A DNA stretch of 50,436 nucleotides from Candidatus Omnitrophota bacterium (GTDB lineage Bacteria; Omnitrophota; Gorgyraeia; Gygaellales; Profunditerraquicolaceae). The translations under genes and the position numbers were made by a program. Below the pieces are notes generated by a model, which was not told the origin of the DNA, ran no database searches, and saw only the letters and a program-made list of their open reading frames with translations. The stretch lies in the NCBI GenBank assembly GCA_029561735.1, contig JAKQWZ010000016.1:1-50436 (forward strand). The letters run 5' to 3'. Positions 9,837 through 20,228 of the stretch are shown here, in pieces (position 1 is the stretch's first letter; every line of letters starts with the position of its first letter).

Positions 9837-10368
9837 AAATAATCATGGCCATGCTTACATTCTGGCGGAAAATATCCGACGCTGATGTTGTAACCTTAAA
9901 ACTTTCAATGTTTACAAACACGCCGCAATTTTCCAAATAATTAATAAATGTGCCCAGCGTATGGTAAGTGCTTGAGATTTCAATACTGATTTTTAAAGGT
10001 TTAACAGGTGATTTTGCCAGGGCCGCATCAACGCCGGCCTCAGACTGCTTAAACTGTGTCACTGTAACTCCGCTTTCATTAGCCATACTTTGAATCTGCT
10101 CCAGAAATTGCGTTACCGATTCTTCCTTTATAAAAGCCTGACGTTTGTTCAATAAGCCATTACTGGCTGCTTTCTGCGTCTGCATTGCTGCTAAATCCCG
10201 GTTTAATTTATCTATATCGGTTCTTAGTTTGGCAATTCCGGATTCTGAATCCGACAGGCTTTTAAACCCCGCTGAAATTACAAATGAAAAATCCATATAA
10301 AGTACTACCAGCCCAACCAAGCCGATCAATATTAGTTTCTTTTTATCTAAAGCAGTAAAATCAATCAT
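9823..10368 (-). CDS. pilO: PilO-like pilus assembly protein
   Basis: ORF 181 aa; N-terminal TM, coiled coil, PLKISIEISSTYHTLGTFINYLEN typical of PilO. Confidence 0.83.
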   Translation of the reverse strand: MIDFTALDKKKLILIGLVGLVVLYMDFSFVISAGFKSLSDSESGIAKLRTDIDKLNRDLAAMQTQKAASNGLLNKRQAFIKEESVTQFLEQIQSMANESGVTVTQFKQSEAGVDAALAKSPVKPLKISIEISSTYHTLGTFINYLENCGVFVNIESFKVTTSASDIFRQNVSMAMIIYVKK

Positions 10369-10946
10369 TTTGTTTTAGTCCGCAGGGTAAATACAAAATC
10401 TGCCACCTCGTATCCGCCGATAGTTTTTCTCTGGAGCGAGCTTATATCCATTTTGTCAAAATCCCGGCTAAACTGCTGATCTTTTTTAAGATCGTCAATA
10501 AATTTATTCAACAGCCCCATTTCCTGCTTATCCAGAGATAAAACTGAACCCTTTATGATTAATTCCTTGCGGTTAACGCTCATTTCGTTAAACCAGACTC
10601 CATAAGGAAGATTAAGGCTTAGTTTATTTAATTTCTCCGACCAAACCAGCGAAGATGCGATAAGCTGCTGCATAGCCTTATCACTGCCCATCGCAGAGGA
10701 AGACTCCTGCTTAAATACATCTATGGATTTTCTTTTTTGTTCCAAACCGGACCATTGGCTGTTAAGTGATTTAAGCTTTGCTGCTGCAGCTGTGCTGCGG
10801 ATCACAACATACAGGTTTAAAGCAGCCAGTACTATAACCCCAAAGATTACAGCAAAAGTAATTATCTTGTTCTGCGACGCAGCCAAGACACTTGTTTTTT
10901 TAACCTTGATTTTGAGTTCATCCGGCAATAGGTTTATTTCTATCAT
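10365..10946 (-). CDS. pilN: PilN-like pilus assembly protein
   Basis: ORF 193 aa; MIEINLLPDELK start, single N-terminal TM; next to PilM. Confidence 0.85.
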   Translation of the reverse strand: MIEINLLPDELKIKVKKTSVLAASQNKIITFAVIFGVIVLAALNLYVVIRSTAAAAKLKSLNSQWSGLEQKRKSIDVFKQESSSAMGSDKAMQQLIASSLVWSEKLNKLSLNLPYGVWFNEMSVNRKELIIKGSVLSLDKQEMGLLNKFIDDLKKDQQFSRDFDKMDISSLQRKTIGGYEVADFVFTLRTKTK

Positions 10947-10950
10947 ATGT

Positions 10951-11973
10951 TCATGCCCTTAATGCTAAACCAAAAGCAACGGCAAATTGAGGGCTTAAGG
11001 CTTTAATCTTTGCCGTATCCAGGTCTTTTTGTATAACAACTTTAGCAAACGGATCCCAGCACTCCACTTCAACATCAAGCAGGCCGGATAACATCCCGTT
11101 CAAGCCGGGAAATAAACTTGTGCCGCCGCTTAAGTATATTTTTTTTATACTGGAAGCGCTCTGGCTTTCATAATAATCAAATGAAGTCCTTAATTCCGCG
11201 GCCAGTGCAGATAATACTGTTTCCATTATCTGGACGATCTTAGTAAGCCTTTCCTTATCGGGATTAAGCTTACATTGTTCGGCTGCGTTAATCTCAAGCT
11301 CCAATATCTCGGATATTTTCTGGGTAAAATTCTTTCCGGCAATATTTATATCGCGGCTTAAATGCGGAATCTGCCCTTCTAAAATGTTAAGGTTGGTCAC
11401 GGCATGGCCGATATTTATTAAGGCTACGGCCTGATGCTCGCCGGATTGGGCCTGCGGATAATTATGGACAAAGGCATTTACCAGAGCCAATGAATCCAGA
11501 TCAACGGCATTGACCTTTATCCCGGAATCAACAACTGACTTTAAGCGGACCGAAAGATAATCTTTTTTTACCGCCGCCAAAAGTACCATCATTTTATTAT
11601 CGGCTAAATCGGGCTTTAAAATTGAGCTGTCTATATTAACATCGTTGAGGGCAAAAGGAATATATTTCTGCGCTTCATACTTAAGCGCATTCTTTAAATC
11701 GTCAGCTCCCATTTTTAAAAAGTTAACATACCTAATTATGCTGGAAGCCCCGGAAACAGACAAAGTTGTGAACCGGGGCGGTTGGGCTTCAGTCAGTTTT
11801 TTTAGCACCGACGATAAATCAATCTGAACCGGTTCAAGCAAATAAGAAGAAAACTCAACCTTATCTTTGGAGTGTTTTAACCTGACAGCTTTAATAAACG
11901 CTGTCCCGATATCAATACCCAAAGAGTAGCCCTCTTTATTGCCGTTATTCTTTACCCCAAATAAATTCATCAT
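10951..11973 (-). CDS. pilM: PilM-like type IV pilus assembly ATPase fold protein
   Basis: ORF 340 aa; SLGIDIGTAFIKAV, LKNALKYEAQKYIPF, LINIGHAVTNLNI, YLSGGTSLFPGL. Confidence 0.93.
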   Translation of the reverse strand: MMNLFGVKNNGNKEGYSLGIDIGTAFIKAVRLKHSKDKVEFSSYLLEPVQIDLSSVLKKLTEAQPPRFTTLSVSGASSIIRYVNFLKMGADDLKNALKYEAQKYIPFALNDVNIDSSILKPDLADNKMMVLLAAVKKDYLSVRLKSVVDSGIKVNAVDLDSLALVNAFVHNYPQAQSGEHQAVALINIGHAVTNLNILEGQIPHLSRDINIAGKNFTQKISEILELEINAAEQCKLNPDKERLTKIVQIMETVLSALAAELRTSFDYYESQSASSIKKIYLSGGTSLFPGLNGMLSGLLDVEVECWDPFAKVVIQKDLDTAKIKALSPQFAVAFGLALRA

Positions 11974-11997
11974 AAATAAAAACCGGGCACAGCCACA

Positions 11998-12432
11998 TTA
12001 TTTAACGGTTTCGTCACCCGGGCCTGCCTGCGAATCAGGGTTAGCTTTTATTGCTCCTGATTCATCAACGTAGAAATACCTTCCCTTTAACAGGCCGGTA
12101 GTAGTAGGATTGGCATTAAGCGTAAAATGATCCGGGTCAGCAAGGCTATACACAAACAAATAACCCTGTTTTCTTCCTTGAGCCAAAACAGGGTCAATAT
12201 ACGGAGGGTCCGAAGCCGGAAATGCCAGATCTATCAGGTCCGTTGGATAAGTCTGCTTAGCTATATGGTAAAGCTGGCAGGCATTTTCAACTGTCTTAAG
12301 GTTAGCGATTGCTGCGCTCTCATTTGCTACTATGCGCGAACGCAGTATGCTGGGCATTGCCAAGGTCAACAAGATTACAACAAGCCCCACTACAAGCATA
12401 ATCTCAACCAGAGTAAAACCTCTGTTTTTCAT
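11998..12432 (-). CDS. Type IV pilin / type II pseudopilin, prepilin-peptidase substrate
   Basis: Start most likely the internal ATG at 12432 (MKNRGFTLVEIMLVVGLV) rather than the ORF-track start at 12513; K/R-GFTLVE cleavage motif; ATG overlaps the upstream TAA (TAATG). Confidence 0.9.
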   Translation of the reverse strand: MKNRGFTLVEIMLVVGLVVILLTLAMPSILRSRIVANESAAIANLKTVENACQLYHIAKQTYPTDLIDLAFPASDPPYIDPVLAQGRKQGYLFVYSLADPDHFTLNANPTTTGLLKGRYFYVDESGAIKANPDSQAGPGDETVK

Positions 12433-12851
12433 TATTCTTCCTTTCTGCAGTCCTGAGAAACATGCAGGCTGCCGGTAGAAACTTTGAATATCTTTTGCCC
12501 GGTTATATTGCATTTAACCGGAACAGCCGAACAGTTATACCCTAAAGAATCAAGCCGGTCGCAGGCATAATGATATCCTTTTATAGGGAATTGCTTGGTA
12601 TAATCCCTGTCTAAATATGAAGGCTCTGCAGTAACTAGGGCAGAAATACTGGAAGGAAAAAGGCCCTTATTGGCTTTTGAATAGCTTTCTAATGCGGCAG
12701 AGATAAGTTTTAGCGTTGCGGATGCGACTGTCTCATTATAACCGATATTAAGCCTGATTGCTTTTATCACAACAAACCTTAAAATAAAGGCGGAAACTGC
12801 TACAATCAGCATTATAACTACCAGGCTTTTAGCCTTATTATTTATTATCAT
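12432..12851 (-). CDS. Pilin-like membrane-anchored protein without canonical GFTLxE motif
   Basis: ORF 139 aa; N-terminal hydrophobic helix SLVVIMLIVAVSAFILRFVVIKAIRL, then NETVASATLKLISAALESYSKAN resembling the NESAAIANLKTVENACQLY segment of the neighbouring pilins; own promoter. Confidence 0.7.
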   Translation of the reverse strand: MIINNKAKSLVVIMLIVAVSAFILRFVVIKAIRLNIGYNETVASATLKLISAALESYSKANKGLFPSSISALVTAEPSYLDRDYTKQFPIKGYHYACDRLDSLGYNCSAVPVKCNITGQKIFKVSTGSLHVSQDCRKEE

Positions 12852-12886
12852 AAATTTACGTAAGTTCTTTTTATTCTATTGGTTAG

Positions 12887-12915
12887 ATTGTATCAAAAAT
12901 AAATAAGTTATGCAA
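12887..12915 (-). promoter_or_regulatory. Predicted promoter of the pilin-like/pilMNOPQ operon
   Basis: Minus strand TTGCAT (12910-12915), 17 nt, TACAAT (12887-12892). Confidence 0.65.
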
Positions 12916-12935
12916 GAAAAATTATAAATAAATAA

Positions 12936-12964
12936 AAAAGGGCGGGAAAAAATCCCGCCCTTTT
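12936..12964 (-). terminator. Rho-independent terminator after major pilin gene
   Basis: 12-bp stem AAAAGGGCGGGA/TCCCGCCCTTTT with 5-nt loop; followed on the minus strand by TTTTTTATT. Confidence 0.88.
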
Positions 12965-12986
12965 CTTAAAAAACTACAGTTCTGAT

Positions 12987-13433
12987 TTATTGCAGTATAT
13001 CACCTGTACAAGCTGTTGCAGCTGCAGCAGTATAATTCGCAGCAGCACTGCGGATTACGCCTGTCTGGTCAGTGCAGAAGCTCCTGTTTCCTGTAGTGCC
13101 GCGGGTAACAGGATTAGCTACTGCCTGATAAGTATTGGCATCGCCTGCTAAGGTAAAGGTATAGCCTGATTTCACGCCACCGGTCACAAAACCAGTAACA
13201 TATGCAGGCGTTGCTGTTGTCAATGCATCCAGATCAGCCGGATACGTGGGGCTGGTCTGCGCAGCTCTGTATGTTTCAGCTGCTGAACTGATGGTCCTTA
13301 CTGTCGCAATCGCAGAAGACTCATTAGCAGTCAACCTTGCGCGCAGAAGTCCGGGAATAGCTATTGCCGCCAGCAAAGCTATGATAGCGACAACAATCAT
13401 AATCTCTACTAAGGTAAATCCTCTTCTCTTCAT
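12987..13433 (-). CDS. Major type IV pilin-like protein (prepilin)
   Basis: ORF 148 aa; MKRRGFTLVEIMIVVAIIALLAAIAIPGLLRARLTANESSAIATVRT; RBS AGGAGG; own promoter and terminator. Confidence 0.92.
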   Translation of the reverse strand: MKRRGFTLVEIMIVVAIIALLAAIAIPGLLRARLTANESSAIATVRTISSAAETYRAAQTSPTYPADLDALTTATPAYVTGFVTGGVKSGYTFTLAGDANTYQAVANPVTRGTTGNRSFCTDQTGVIRSAAANYTAAAATACTGDILQ

Positions 13434-13494
13434 CTTAAACCCTCCTCCTTTAGGTTTATACTCCTTATCTATCTATAAATACTTACTTTATAAA

Positions 13495-13523
13495 TTTATA
13501 ACATTACGGCCTTGCTTTGTCAA
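13495..13523 (-). promoter_or_regulatory. Predicted strong sigma70-type promoter of the major pilin gene
   Basis: Minus strand TTGACA (13518-13523), 17 nt, TATAAA (13495-13500). Confidence 0.78.
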
Positions 13524-13533
13524 GAGAAATTAT

Positions 13534-14472
13534 CTAGCCATTATCCCTAAACCATTCAATTGTCTTAAGTAAGCCCATTTCCAAGCTAATTTTCGGCTGC
13601 CAGTTTAACACCTTCTTAGCCAGGGTAATATCAGGCTTTCTCTGCTTTGGATCATCCACAGGAAGCCTTTTATAAATGATCCTGCTTTTAGCAGAACACA
13701 TTTTCAGCACCAACTTGGCAAACTGCAATATGGTAAATTCCCCCGGATTTCCCAGATTAACCGGCGTATGAATATGCGCATGCGATAACCTGTATATGCC
13801 ATCTATCAAATCCGATACATAGCAGAATGACCGGGTCTGCTGGCCGCTGCCATACACAGAAACAGGCAGCCCGTTCATGGCCTGATAAATAAAATTCGGC
13901 ACCACCCTTCCGTCATTAATACGCATCCTCGGGCCATAGGTATTAAATATCCTGACTATGCGGGTATCCAGTTTATGCACACGGTGATAAGCCATGGTAA
14001 TGGCCTCGGCAAAACGCTTTGCTTCATCATAGCAGCCCCGAAAACCAACAGGGTTAACATGCCCCCAATAAGTTTCAGGTTGAGGATGGACCAAAGGATC
14101 CCCGTAAACTTCCGATGTTGAAGCCAGCAAAAATGCCGACTTTTTATTTTTAGCCAGCCCCAAACAATTATGAGTGCCTAAAGAGCCGACCTTAAGCGTC
14201 TGAATAGGGAATTTTAGATAATCTTCCGGTGATGCCGGAGAGGCAAAATGCAGGATTAAATCAACTTTACCCTGCATCGAGATATATTTTGAAATATTAT
14301 GCTCTTTAAAGCGAAAATTCTTATCTTTAAGCAAGTGCCTGATATTCTGCAGTTTTCCGGTTATAAAATTGTCCAGACATATTACTTTATAATCATTCTG
14401 AATGAATTTATCGCATAGATGCGAGCCGATAAACCCTGCGCCGCCTGTAATTACAGCTATTTTCTTACGCAT
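13534..14472 (-). CDS. UDP-glucuronate decarboxylase (UDP-xylose synthase)-like SDR
   Basis: ORF 312 aa; [56 protein letters not shown], typical of UXS. Confidence 0.9.
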   Translation of the reverse strand: MRKKIAVITGGAGFIGSHLCDKFIQNDYKVICLDNFITGKLQNIRHLLKDKNFRFKEHNISKYISMQGKVDLILHFASPASPEDYLKFPIQTLKVGSLGTHNCLGLAKNKKSAFLLASTSEVYGDPLVHPQPETYWGHVNPVGFRGCYDEAKRFAEAITMAYHRVHKLDTRIVRIFNTYGPRMRINDGRVVPNFIYQAMNGLPVSVYGSGQQTRSFCYVSDLIDGIYRLSHAHIHTPVNLGNPGEFTILQFAKLVLKMCSAKSRIIYKRLPVDDPKQRKPDITLAKKVLNWQPKISLEMGLLKTIEWFRDNG

Positions 14473-15395
14473 TTAAAATAATCCAATGTCCTTTTAAGCC
14501 CGTTAATAAAATCAACTTCCGGCTTATAGCCAAGGCCTTTTTCTATAAGCGAAAGGCTTGCTTTTGTCCGGAAAACATCCCCCGGCCTTTTATCAAGGAA
14601 AACCGGCTTTAATTTTTTCCCGGTTAACTTATTTAATATACTTACTAAATCTAATATGCTGTAATCTTTTCCGCCGGCTACATTATATACGCTGTTTACA
14701 GGTTTACTTTCTAAAGAAGCCAGTATATTGGCATTAACTACATTGCTTATATAGGTAAAATCGCGGGATTGCCTGCCTGTGCCGTAAATAGGCGGCCTTT
14801 TATTGCGGAACATACAATCAATAAACTTGGGGATGACCACAGCGTATTCATCGTCTAAAGACTGGCGGGGGCCAAAAACATTGAAATAACGCAGTGCTAC
14901 CGTAGTTATGCCGTAACGAAGGCTGAATATCTTGCAATAATATTCTCCGCAGAGCTTGGTCAGGGCATATGGGGAAATCGGCCCGGGCACAAAACATTCC
15001 TTTTCAGGAAAATCCTTTACATCGCCATATACCGAGCTGGATGAAGCAAAAACAAATGCCTTTACCTTATTCTTAACTGAGGCTTCTAGCATATTTAAAA
15101 TACCCTGAATATTTACATCATTATATTCTTGCGGGTTATTAAATGATTTCGGCACGCTCCTTAAAGCCGCCTGATGCAAAACATAATCAATGCCGCTTGT
15201 TGCCTTCAGGCAGGCGGATTTTGAGCGGATATCCGCCTTTATCAAATCAATCCTCTTTTTTGCCAGGGCAAGATTGGATGCCCGGCCGCTGGAAAAATTA
15301 TCCAACACCCTGACTTGGGCCCCTTTTTCCAATAAGGCGTCAACAATGTGCGAGCCTATAAATCCTGCGCCGCCGGTTACCAGGTATTTTTTCAT
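14457..15395 (-). CDS. NAD-dependent UDP-sugar 4-epimerase (WbpP/GalE-like)
   Basis: ORF 312 aa; [59 protein letters not shown]. Confidence 0.87.
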   Translation of the reverse strand: MKKYLVTGGAGFIGSHIVDALLEKGAQVRVLDNFSSGRASNLALAKKRIDLIKADIRSKSACLKATSGIDYVLHQAALRSVPKSFNNPQEYNDVNIQGILNMLEASVKNKVKAFVFASSSSVYGDVKDFPEKECFVPGPISPYALTKLCGEYYCKIFSLRYGITTVALRYFNVFGPRQSLDDEYAVVIPKFIDCMFRNKRPPIYGTGRQSRDFTYISNVVNANILASLESKPVNSVYNVAGGKDYSILDLVSILNKLTGKKLKPVFLDKRPGDVFRTKASLSLIEKGLGYKPEVDFINGLKRTLDYFKCVRK

Positions 15396-16699
15396 AGCCT
15401 TTTAATATTTAGGGATTTGTTTCCCGGGAATTTATTACGCGTATCAAAAACCAGTTTAGCGTGCCTGCTAATCAAAGCATAATCAATTGCGCTATGGTCA
15501 GTAGCTATAAGAACGCAATCAAACCCGGCAATAATTTCTTTGGTTAATTTAACTGATTTTAAATCCAGATTATATACCTTTAGATAGGGGATCAAGGGGT
15601 CATAATAAGAAACAAATGATTTTGCCCGGCGAAGTATTTCAATAATATCCAAAGCCGGGGATTTGCGTAAATCCTTTACATCTTTCTTATATGTAACGCC
15701 TACAACCAGGATACGCGCATTCTTTAAGCTTAATCCGGAGCGCGACAATTCCGCCTCCACCCTCTTAACCACATATCCGGGCATCCCGTTAATAGTATCC
15801 GAAGCCAACTTTATAAAACGGCTGCTAAAACCCTGATGTTTGGCTTTCCAGTACAAATAAAGCGGGTCTTTTGGTATGCAATGCCCGCCCACTCCGGGCC
15901 CGGGATAAAAAGGCATAAAGCCAAACGGCTTGGTCTTTGCCGCATTTATAACTTCGGAAATATCTATATTCATTTTATGCGACATCATGGCTAATTCATC
16001 AATAAGCCCGATATTGATCAAACGAAAGGTATTTTCAAGCAGCTTAACCATTTCAGCAACTCTTGCTGTGGACACAGGCACAACTTTATCAAATATATTT
16101 TTATACACCATGACAGTCAATTCAGTAGCCGCACGGTCTATGCCGCCGCAAACCTTGGGGATTTTCTTCAGTATAAAATTACTTCCCGGATCTATCCTTT
16201 CCGGGGAAAAACATAGATAAAAATCCTTTCCGTGCCTGCTGCCGTCGTTTTCCAGCATAGGCAGGATTACTTCTTCGGTAGTGCCGGGATAAGTCGTGCT
16301 TTCCAAAACAATCAATGCTTTTTCTTTCCTGTGTTTGGCTATAGATTTCACAGCTGAAGTAATATATGAGATGTTCGGCTGGTATTTATGCTTTAACGGA
16401 GTAGGCACGCAGATAAAAATAACATCTGCCTGCTTTAAAAGTACGAAGTTTGAAAATACCTGAATTTTTTTTGACTCAATAAGCTTTTTAATATCACTTG
16501 AGGGGACATCCGTAATGTAGGAAAGTTTCCCCTTAAGCTGGTTAATCCTGTCCTTATCCAAGTCTATACCCAAAACACTAAACCCTTTTTTAGCGAATTC
16601 TACTGCTAAAGGCAGGCCCACATAGCCTAAACCGACTACGGCGATCTTCAGCTTTTTTTTGACTGTTTTAACCTTAAAGCCTTTTAGGAAATTATCCAT
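15392..16699 (-). CDS. Nucleotide sugar dehydrogenase (WbpA/TviB/UDP-GlcNAc 6-dehydrogenase-like)
   Basis: ORF 435 aa; VVGLGYVGLPLAVEFAKKG, STTYPGTTEEV, FSPERIDPG, YPGPGVGGHCIPKDP. Confidence 0.9.
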   Translation of the reverse strand: MDNFLKGFKVKTVKKKLKIAVVGLGYVGLPLAVEFAKKGFSVLGIDLDKDRINQLKGKLSYITDVPSSDIKKLIESKKIQVFSNFVLLKQADVIFICVPTPLKHKYQPNISYITSAVKSIAKHRKEKALIVLESTTYPGTTEEVILPMLENDGSRHGKDFYLCFSPERIDPGSNFILKKIPKVCGGIDRAATELTVMVYKNIFDKVVPVSTARVAEMVKLLENTFRLINIGLIDELAMMSHKMNIDISEVINAAKTKPFGFMPFYPGPGVGGHCIPKDPLYLYWKAKHQGFSSRFIKLASDTINGMPGYVVKRVEAELSRSGLSLKNARILVVGVTYKKDVKDLRKSPALDIIEILRRAKSFVSYYDPLIPYLKVYNLDLKSVKLTKEIIAGFDCVLIATDHSAIDYALISRHAKLVFDTRNKFPGNKSLNIKRL

Positions 16700-16705
16700 A
16701 GTTAT

Positions 16706-18010
16706 CTAATCTTTTGATTTTCTTCCGATGCTTTCGTAGGTAAATCCTAATTTACGCATTTCCTGCGGGTCGTAAATATTGCGGCCGTCTAAAATAACCG
16801 GGCGCTTAAGCAGTTTTTTTATCTTTAAGAAATCCAGCTCTTTAAATTCATCCCAATCCGTGAGGACCAGCAGGCAATCGCTGCCCTTAGAAGCGCTATA
16901 TGCGTCATTGCAAAAAGTAACTGTTTTATTAAGTGCGCCCGCAGCCTTTTTCATCGCTTTAGGGTCATAAACGCGCACCTTAGCGCCTTCTTTTTGTATT
17001 GCCCGGATAATATCAACTGCGGCGGAACTGCGGATGTCATCGGTATTAGGCTTAAATGAAACACCCAGAACAGCGATTGTCTTGCCCTTGATTATCCAAA
17101 GGGTATTTTTTATTTTCTCCAGAAAAAATTCCCTTTGCCGGCTGTTTATATTCCTTACCGCGGTAAGCAGGTCAAATTCATAGCCTAATTTTTCCGATAT
17201 GGCAATAAAAGCGTCTACATCTTTTGGGAAACACGACCCTCCATAACCCAGCCCGGCATTTAAGAAATCTTTTCCTATGCGACCATCAAGGCCCATCCCC
17301 AACGCTACCTTAGAGACATCAGCTCCCACTTTATCGCAGACCTGCGATACAGCATTGATAAAAGAAATCTTGGTGGCCAGGAATGAATTAGAGGCATGTT
17401 TTATTAATTCTGCGCTCTTAACATCAGTAATGAGGATCGGCGCCTTTAAGGGCTTATAAAGCGCAGTCAACAGCTCAGCGGCTTTTTTTGACTCAACCCC
17501 CAAAACAATCCTGTCCGGATGCATAAAATCATTGATTGCCTGCCCTTCTCTTAAGAATTCAGGGTTGGAAGCAACATCAAACTTGTGTTTCTTCCCGGCA
17601 TAAGCAGAAACAGTCTGTTTTACCCAAGCACCTGTCTCAACAGGAACCGTGGATTTTTCAACTATCAACCGGTAGCCGGACATATTCTTGGCTATTTTTC
17701 TGGCTACATTCTCTATACCGGTAAGGTCTGCTTCGCCGTTTTCCAAAGACGGAGTGCCTACAGTGATAAATATTATTTCTCCTGCATTAACCGCATCGGC
17801 AATGCTGGAAGTAAAATTTAACCGCTTTTTTTTAAGATTGCTCTTTATCAGCTCATCCAAGCCGGGCTCATATATAGGTATCAGGCCTTTTTTAAGGCAA
17901 GCAATCTTTTTAATGTCATTATCCGCGCAGACCACATGGTTTCCCAACTCGGCAAAACATGCCCCGGTAACCAAGCCGACATAACCTGAACCGATAATTG
18001 AAATATGCAT
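16706..18010 (-). CDS. ugd: UDP-glucose 6-dehydrogenase
   Basis: ORF 434 aa; ISIIGSGYVGLVTGACFAELG, EKSTVPVETG, SNPEFLREGQAINDFMHPDRIV, GYGGSCFPKDVDAF. Confidence 0.94.
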   Translation of the reverse strand: MHISIIGSGYVGLVTGACFAELGNHVVCADNDIKKIACLKKGLIPIYEPGLDELIKSNLKKKRLNFTSSIADAVNAGEIIFITVGTPSLENGEADLTGIENVARKIAKNMSGYRLIVEKSTVPVETGAWVKQTVSAYAGKKHKFDVASNPEFLREGQAINDFMHPDRIVLGVESKKAAELLTALYKPLKAPILITDVKSAELIKHASNSFLATKISFINAVSQVCDKVGADVSKVALGMGLDGRIGKDFLNAGLGYGGSCFPKDVDAFIAISEKLGYEFDLLTAVRNINSRQREFFLEKIKNTLWIIKGKTIAVLGVSFKPNTDDIRSSAAVDIIRAIQKEGAKVRVYDPKAMKKAAGALNKTVTFCNDAYSASKGSDCLLVLTDWDEFKELDFLKIKKLLKRPVILDGRNIYDPQEMRKLGFTYESIGRKSKD

Positions 18011-18020
18011 AATTTCTCCG

Positions 18021-20228
18021 TTACGGATTTACCTGCGAGCCCGACTGAGGCTCTTTATAGCTCTGGTCAAATCCAAACTCAAGCTCTGGGAACGCCTTCA
18101 TCCTGAAAATCAGCCAGATAGTATTTCCTTCCCATTTCTTCCGGTTAAAAGTAAAATCCATTTGCCAGCAGTGCAGGTCGCGCGAAATAGTATACTCCTG
18201 CTCTCTTATGCCTCTGGGCAGCCCAGGCTGATGCCCGACATTCCTGCGCTGATACATTGAAAACCGCCACTTAGGATTAAGCCGCCAATTAAGATTAAAC
18301 GTTATTTCATTGCCGCCTTTTAATTGATACCTCTGGCCCAGCCCCACAGAGCGCTCCCTGCCCAAATCAAAATAAAGGTCATAATTAACGTCATTAAAGC
18401 TGTTGTACCCAACCGAATCCCGGGCGCCGGAATGCTTATAGTTTGCAGTTGACTCAAGCCTCATCCAGGAAAAAGGCAGCACCTTTAACTGGAAATAAAA
18501 ATCCTGAAAACTACTGCCTCTTTTTTCGCCGGTTTTCGGTTTAATATTATAACTTGTGGTCACCAGAAAATCGACTAAGTCAACACTTACCCCTTTTCTT
18601 TTGGTCTGCAGCTTATTCTGCAGCCCTATACTGACATAATGGCTGCCGGTGAGCGCATCCAGCCCGTCAAGCTGCTTCAGGTTACTGGCCGGTACCGTAG
18701 GGGTATGATTGTAATAATAATTTGCCGTCGGAGTAATAATATGCCTGAGGGCGTTGATATCAAGCCCGAAAATATTAGTTTTAACGTTAAAAACACGGTA
18801 GAATTTCGTGCTGATATCTGCTCCGGCTTTAAACATAGTGCGCACTACGTGAGATTGCCCGTTTGCTCCTTTGTCATAAACTGTCTCCTGGCTGCCTACA
18901 TTAGGCCTGAATTCAAAAATTGATACTTTTAGCGGATAAGAAAACTGGTTTACAGTATCAAAACGCGATACTGTTATATCTTTAGGCGATGCCTTGGAAT
19001 TATACACGCCCGAAGTCGTAGTGCTATTAAAATAAAAACGGCTGTTACCCATGCGCACATTAGGCATAGTGTATTTTAATTCAGGCATTTTGTTTTGCTG
19101 GTCAAACCAGTGGTTATTTCTCACCTGCATCAAAACGTCCAAAGCGGAATAGCTATAGGACTGGTGGAATAACGCATAGGTCAAAGGCTGCTCATCCCTC
19201 TCGTATTCTCTCTGGAAATAATCCCTTAAAAAACTGATTCCCGGGCCTTTTATTTTATTCTTCTGGTCGCTTATCTGATAATATTCCCCAACAATGTTGG
19301 TGCGCTCATTGATATCCCATTTATGCCTTAAGCGGGTAAAATATCTCTGGTAGTGTTTCGGGTCCGCAGGCAGACGGGTAGCTTCATCCTGCCTCTCCTG
19401 CGTATAATAAACTTTGAAGTCGCCTTTTCCGAAGAATTCCGTATCATAGTTAGCCAGAACGCCTCCGGCAGTGCCCAGCTTTGACCTGTAATCAAGCATA
19501 AGCAGGCCTTTTAAATTTTTGTTCAGGTTATACCGGTATGCCGACAATACGTACGCTCCCCAATCTTTGCTGCTTCCCGGGCTGATCGGCAGGCGCATCC
19601 ACGGATCATCAAAATTATGGTTATACTCCGGCATATAAAGCACAGGCGCTTTATTGACATACATAGTTGTATCAGTAAGGTTTACTTTTTTACCCGGGAA
19701 AAAATTAACCCTTCCGGTCATTAATTTATAATGCGGATCATCAAAGCTGCAGGTAGAAACATAACTGCGGCGGGCGATAAATTCATCAGGGCTGACTTTT
19801 TCCATCCTTTCGGCTTTACCAAAAAAAGGATTGGACATAAATTTAGCGTCATAGATAATCCCCGTTTTAGTAATAAAATTATAGGTAATCTTCTGGCCTT
19901 CAATAATGCCCTGTTTCTCGGCAAGGCGGACATTTCCTTCGGCGCGGCACTCTTTGGTCTGGGTGTTTACAACCAGTTTCTGACAGGTCAGCTTGGTATC
20001 TTTGAATATTATCTCTACATTGCCGGTTGCAATAGCTTCATTACTGGAAGCATCAAATTCAACAGTATCCCCGTTCAGGGTGATTGGCTGGGGAACTGGC
20101 TTGCTTACCGGCTTTTCTTCCTCTGCAGGGCAATTAAACGGGAAAATCCCGGATACTGCCATAATAAGAAAAAATATAACCAGTATTTTCCGGGAAAAGG
20201 CAAATATATTATATTTAATCTGCGGCAT
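18021..20228 (-). CDS. lptD: LPS assembly protein LptD-like outer membrane protein
   Basis: ORF 735 aa; signal peptide, OstA/LptA-like jelly roll (LNGDTVEFDASSNEAIATGNVEIIF), RRSYVSTCSFDDPHYKL, then a long beta-rich barrel. Confidence 0.87.
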   Translation of the reverse strand: MPQIKYNIFAFSRKILVIFFLIMAVSGIFPFNCPAEEEKPVSKPVPQPITLNGDTVEFDASSNEAIATGNVEIIFKDTKLTCQKLVVNTQTKECRAEGNVRLAEKQGIIEGQKITYNFITKTGIIYDAKFMSNPFFGKAERMEKVSPDEFIARRSYVSTCSFDDPHYKLMTGRVNFFPGKKVNLTDTTMYVNKAPVLYMPEYNHNFDDPWMRLPISPGSSKDWGAYVLSAYRYNLNKNLKGLLMLDYRSKLGTAGGVLANYDTEFFGKGDFKVYYTQERQDEATRLPADPKHYQRYFTRLRHKWDINERTNIVGEYYQISDQKNKIKGPGISFLRDYFQREYERDEQPLTYALFHQSYSYSALDVLMQVRNNHWFDQQNKMPELKYTMPNVRMGNSRFYFNSTTTSGVYNSKASPKDITVSRFDTVNQFSYPLKVSIFEFRPNVGSQETVYDKGANGQSHVVRTMFKAGADISTKFYRVFNVKTNIFGLDINALRHIITPTANYYYNHTPTVPASNLKQLDGLDALTGSHYVSIGLQNKLQTKRKGVSVDLVDFLVTTSYNIKPKTGEKRGSSFQDFYFQLKVLPFSWMRLESTANYKHSGARDSVGYNSFNDVNYDLYFDLGRERSVGLGQRYQLKGGNEITFNLNWRLNPKWRFSMYQRRNVGHQPGLPRGIREQEYTISRDLHCWQMDFTFNRKKWEGNTIWLIFRMKAFPELEFGFDQSYKEPQSGSQVNP

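Noticed and set aside
12432-12513. ORF-track N-terminal extension of the pilin (MQYNRAKDIQSFYRQPACFSGLQKGRI)
   Set aside because: The extension overlaps the upstream gene and precedes MKNRGFTLVE, which is the expected short prepilin leader; start moved to 12432.
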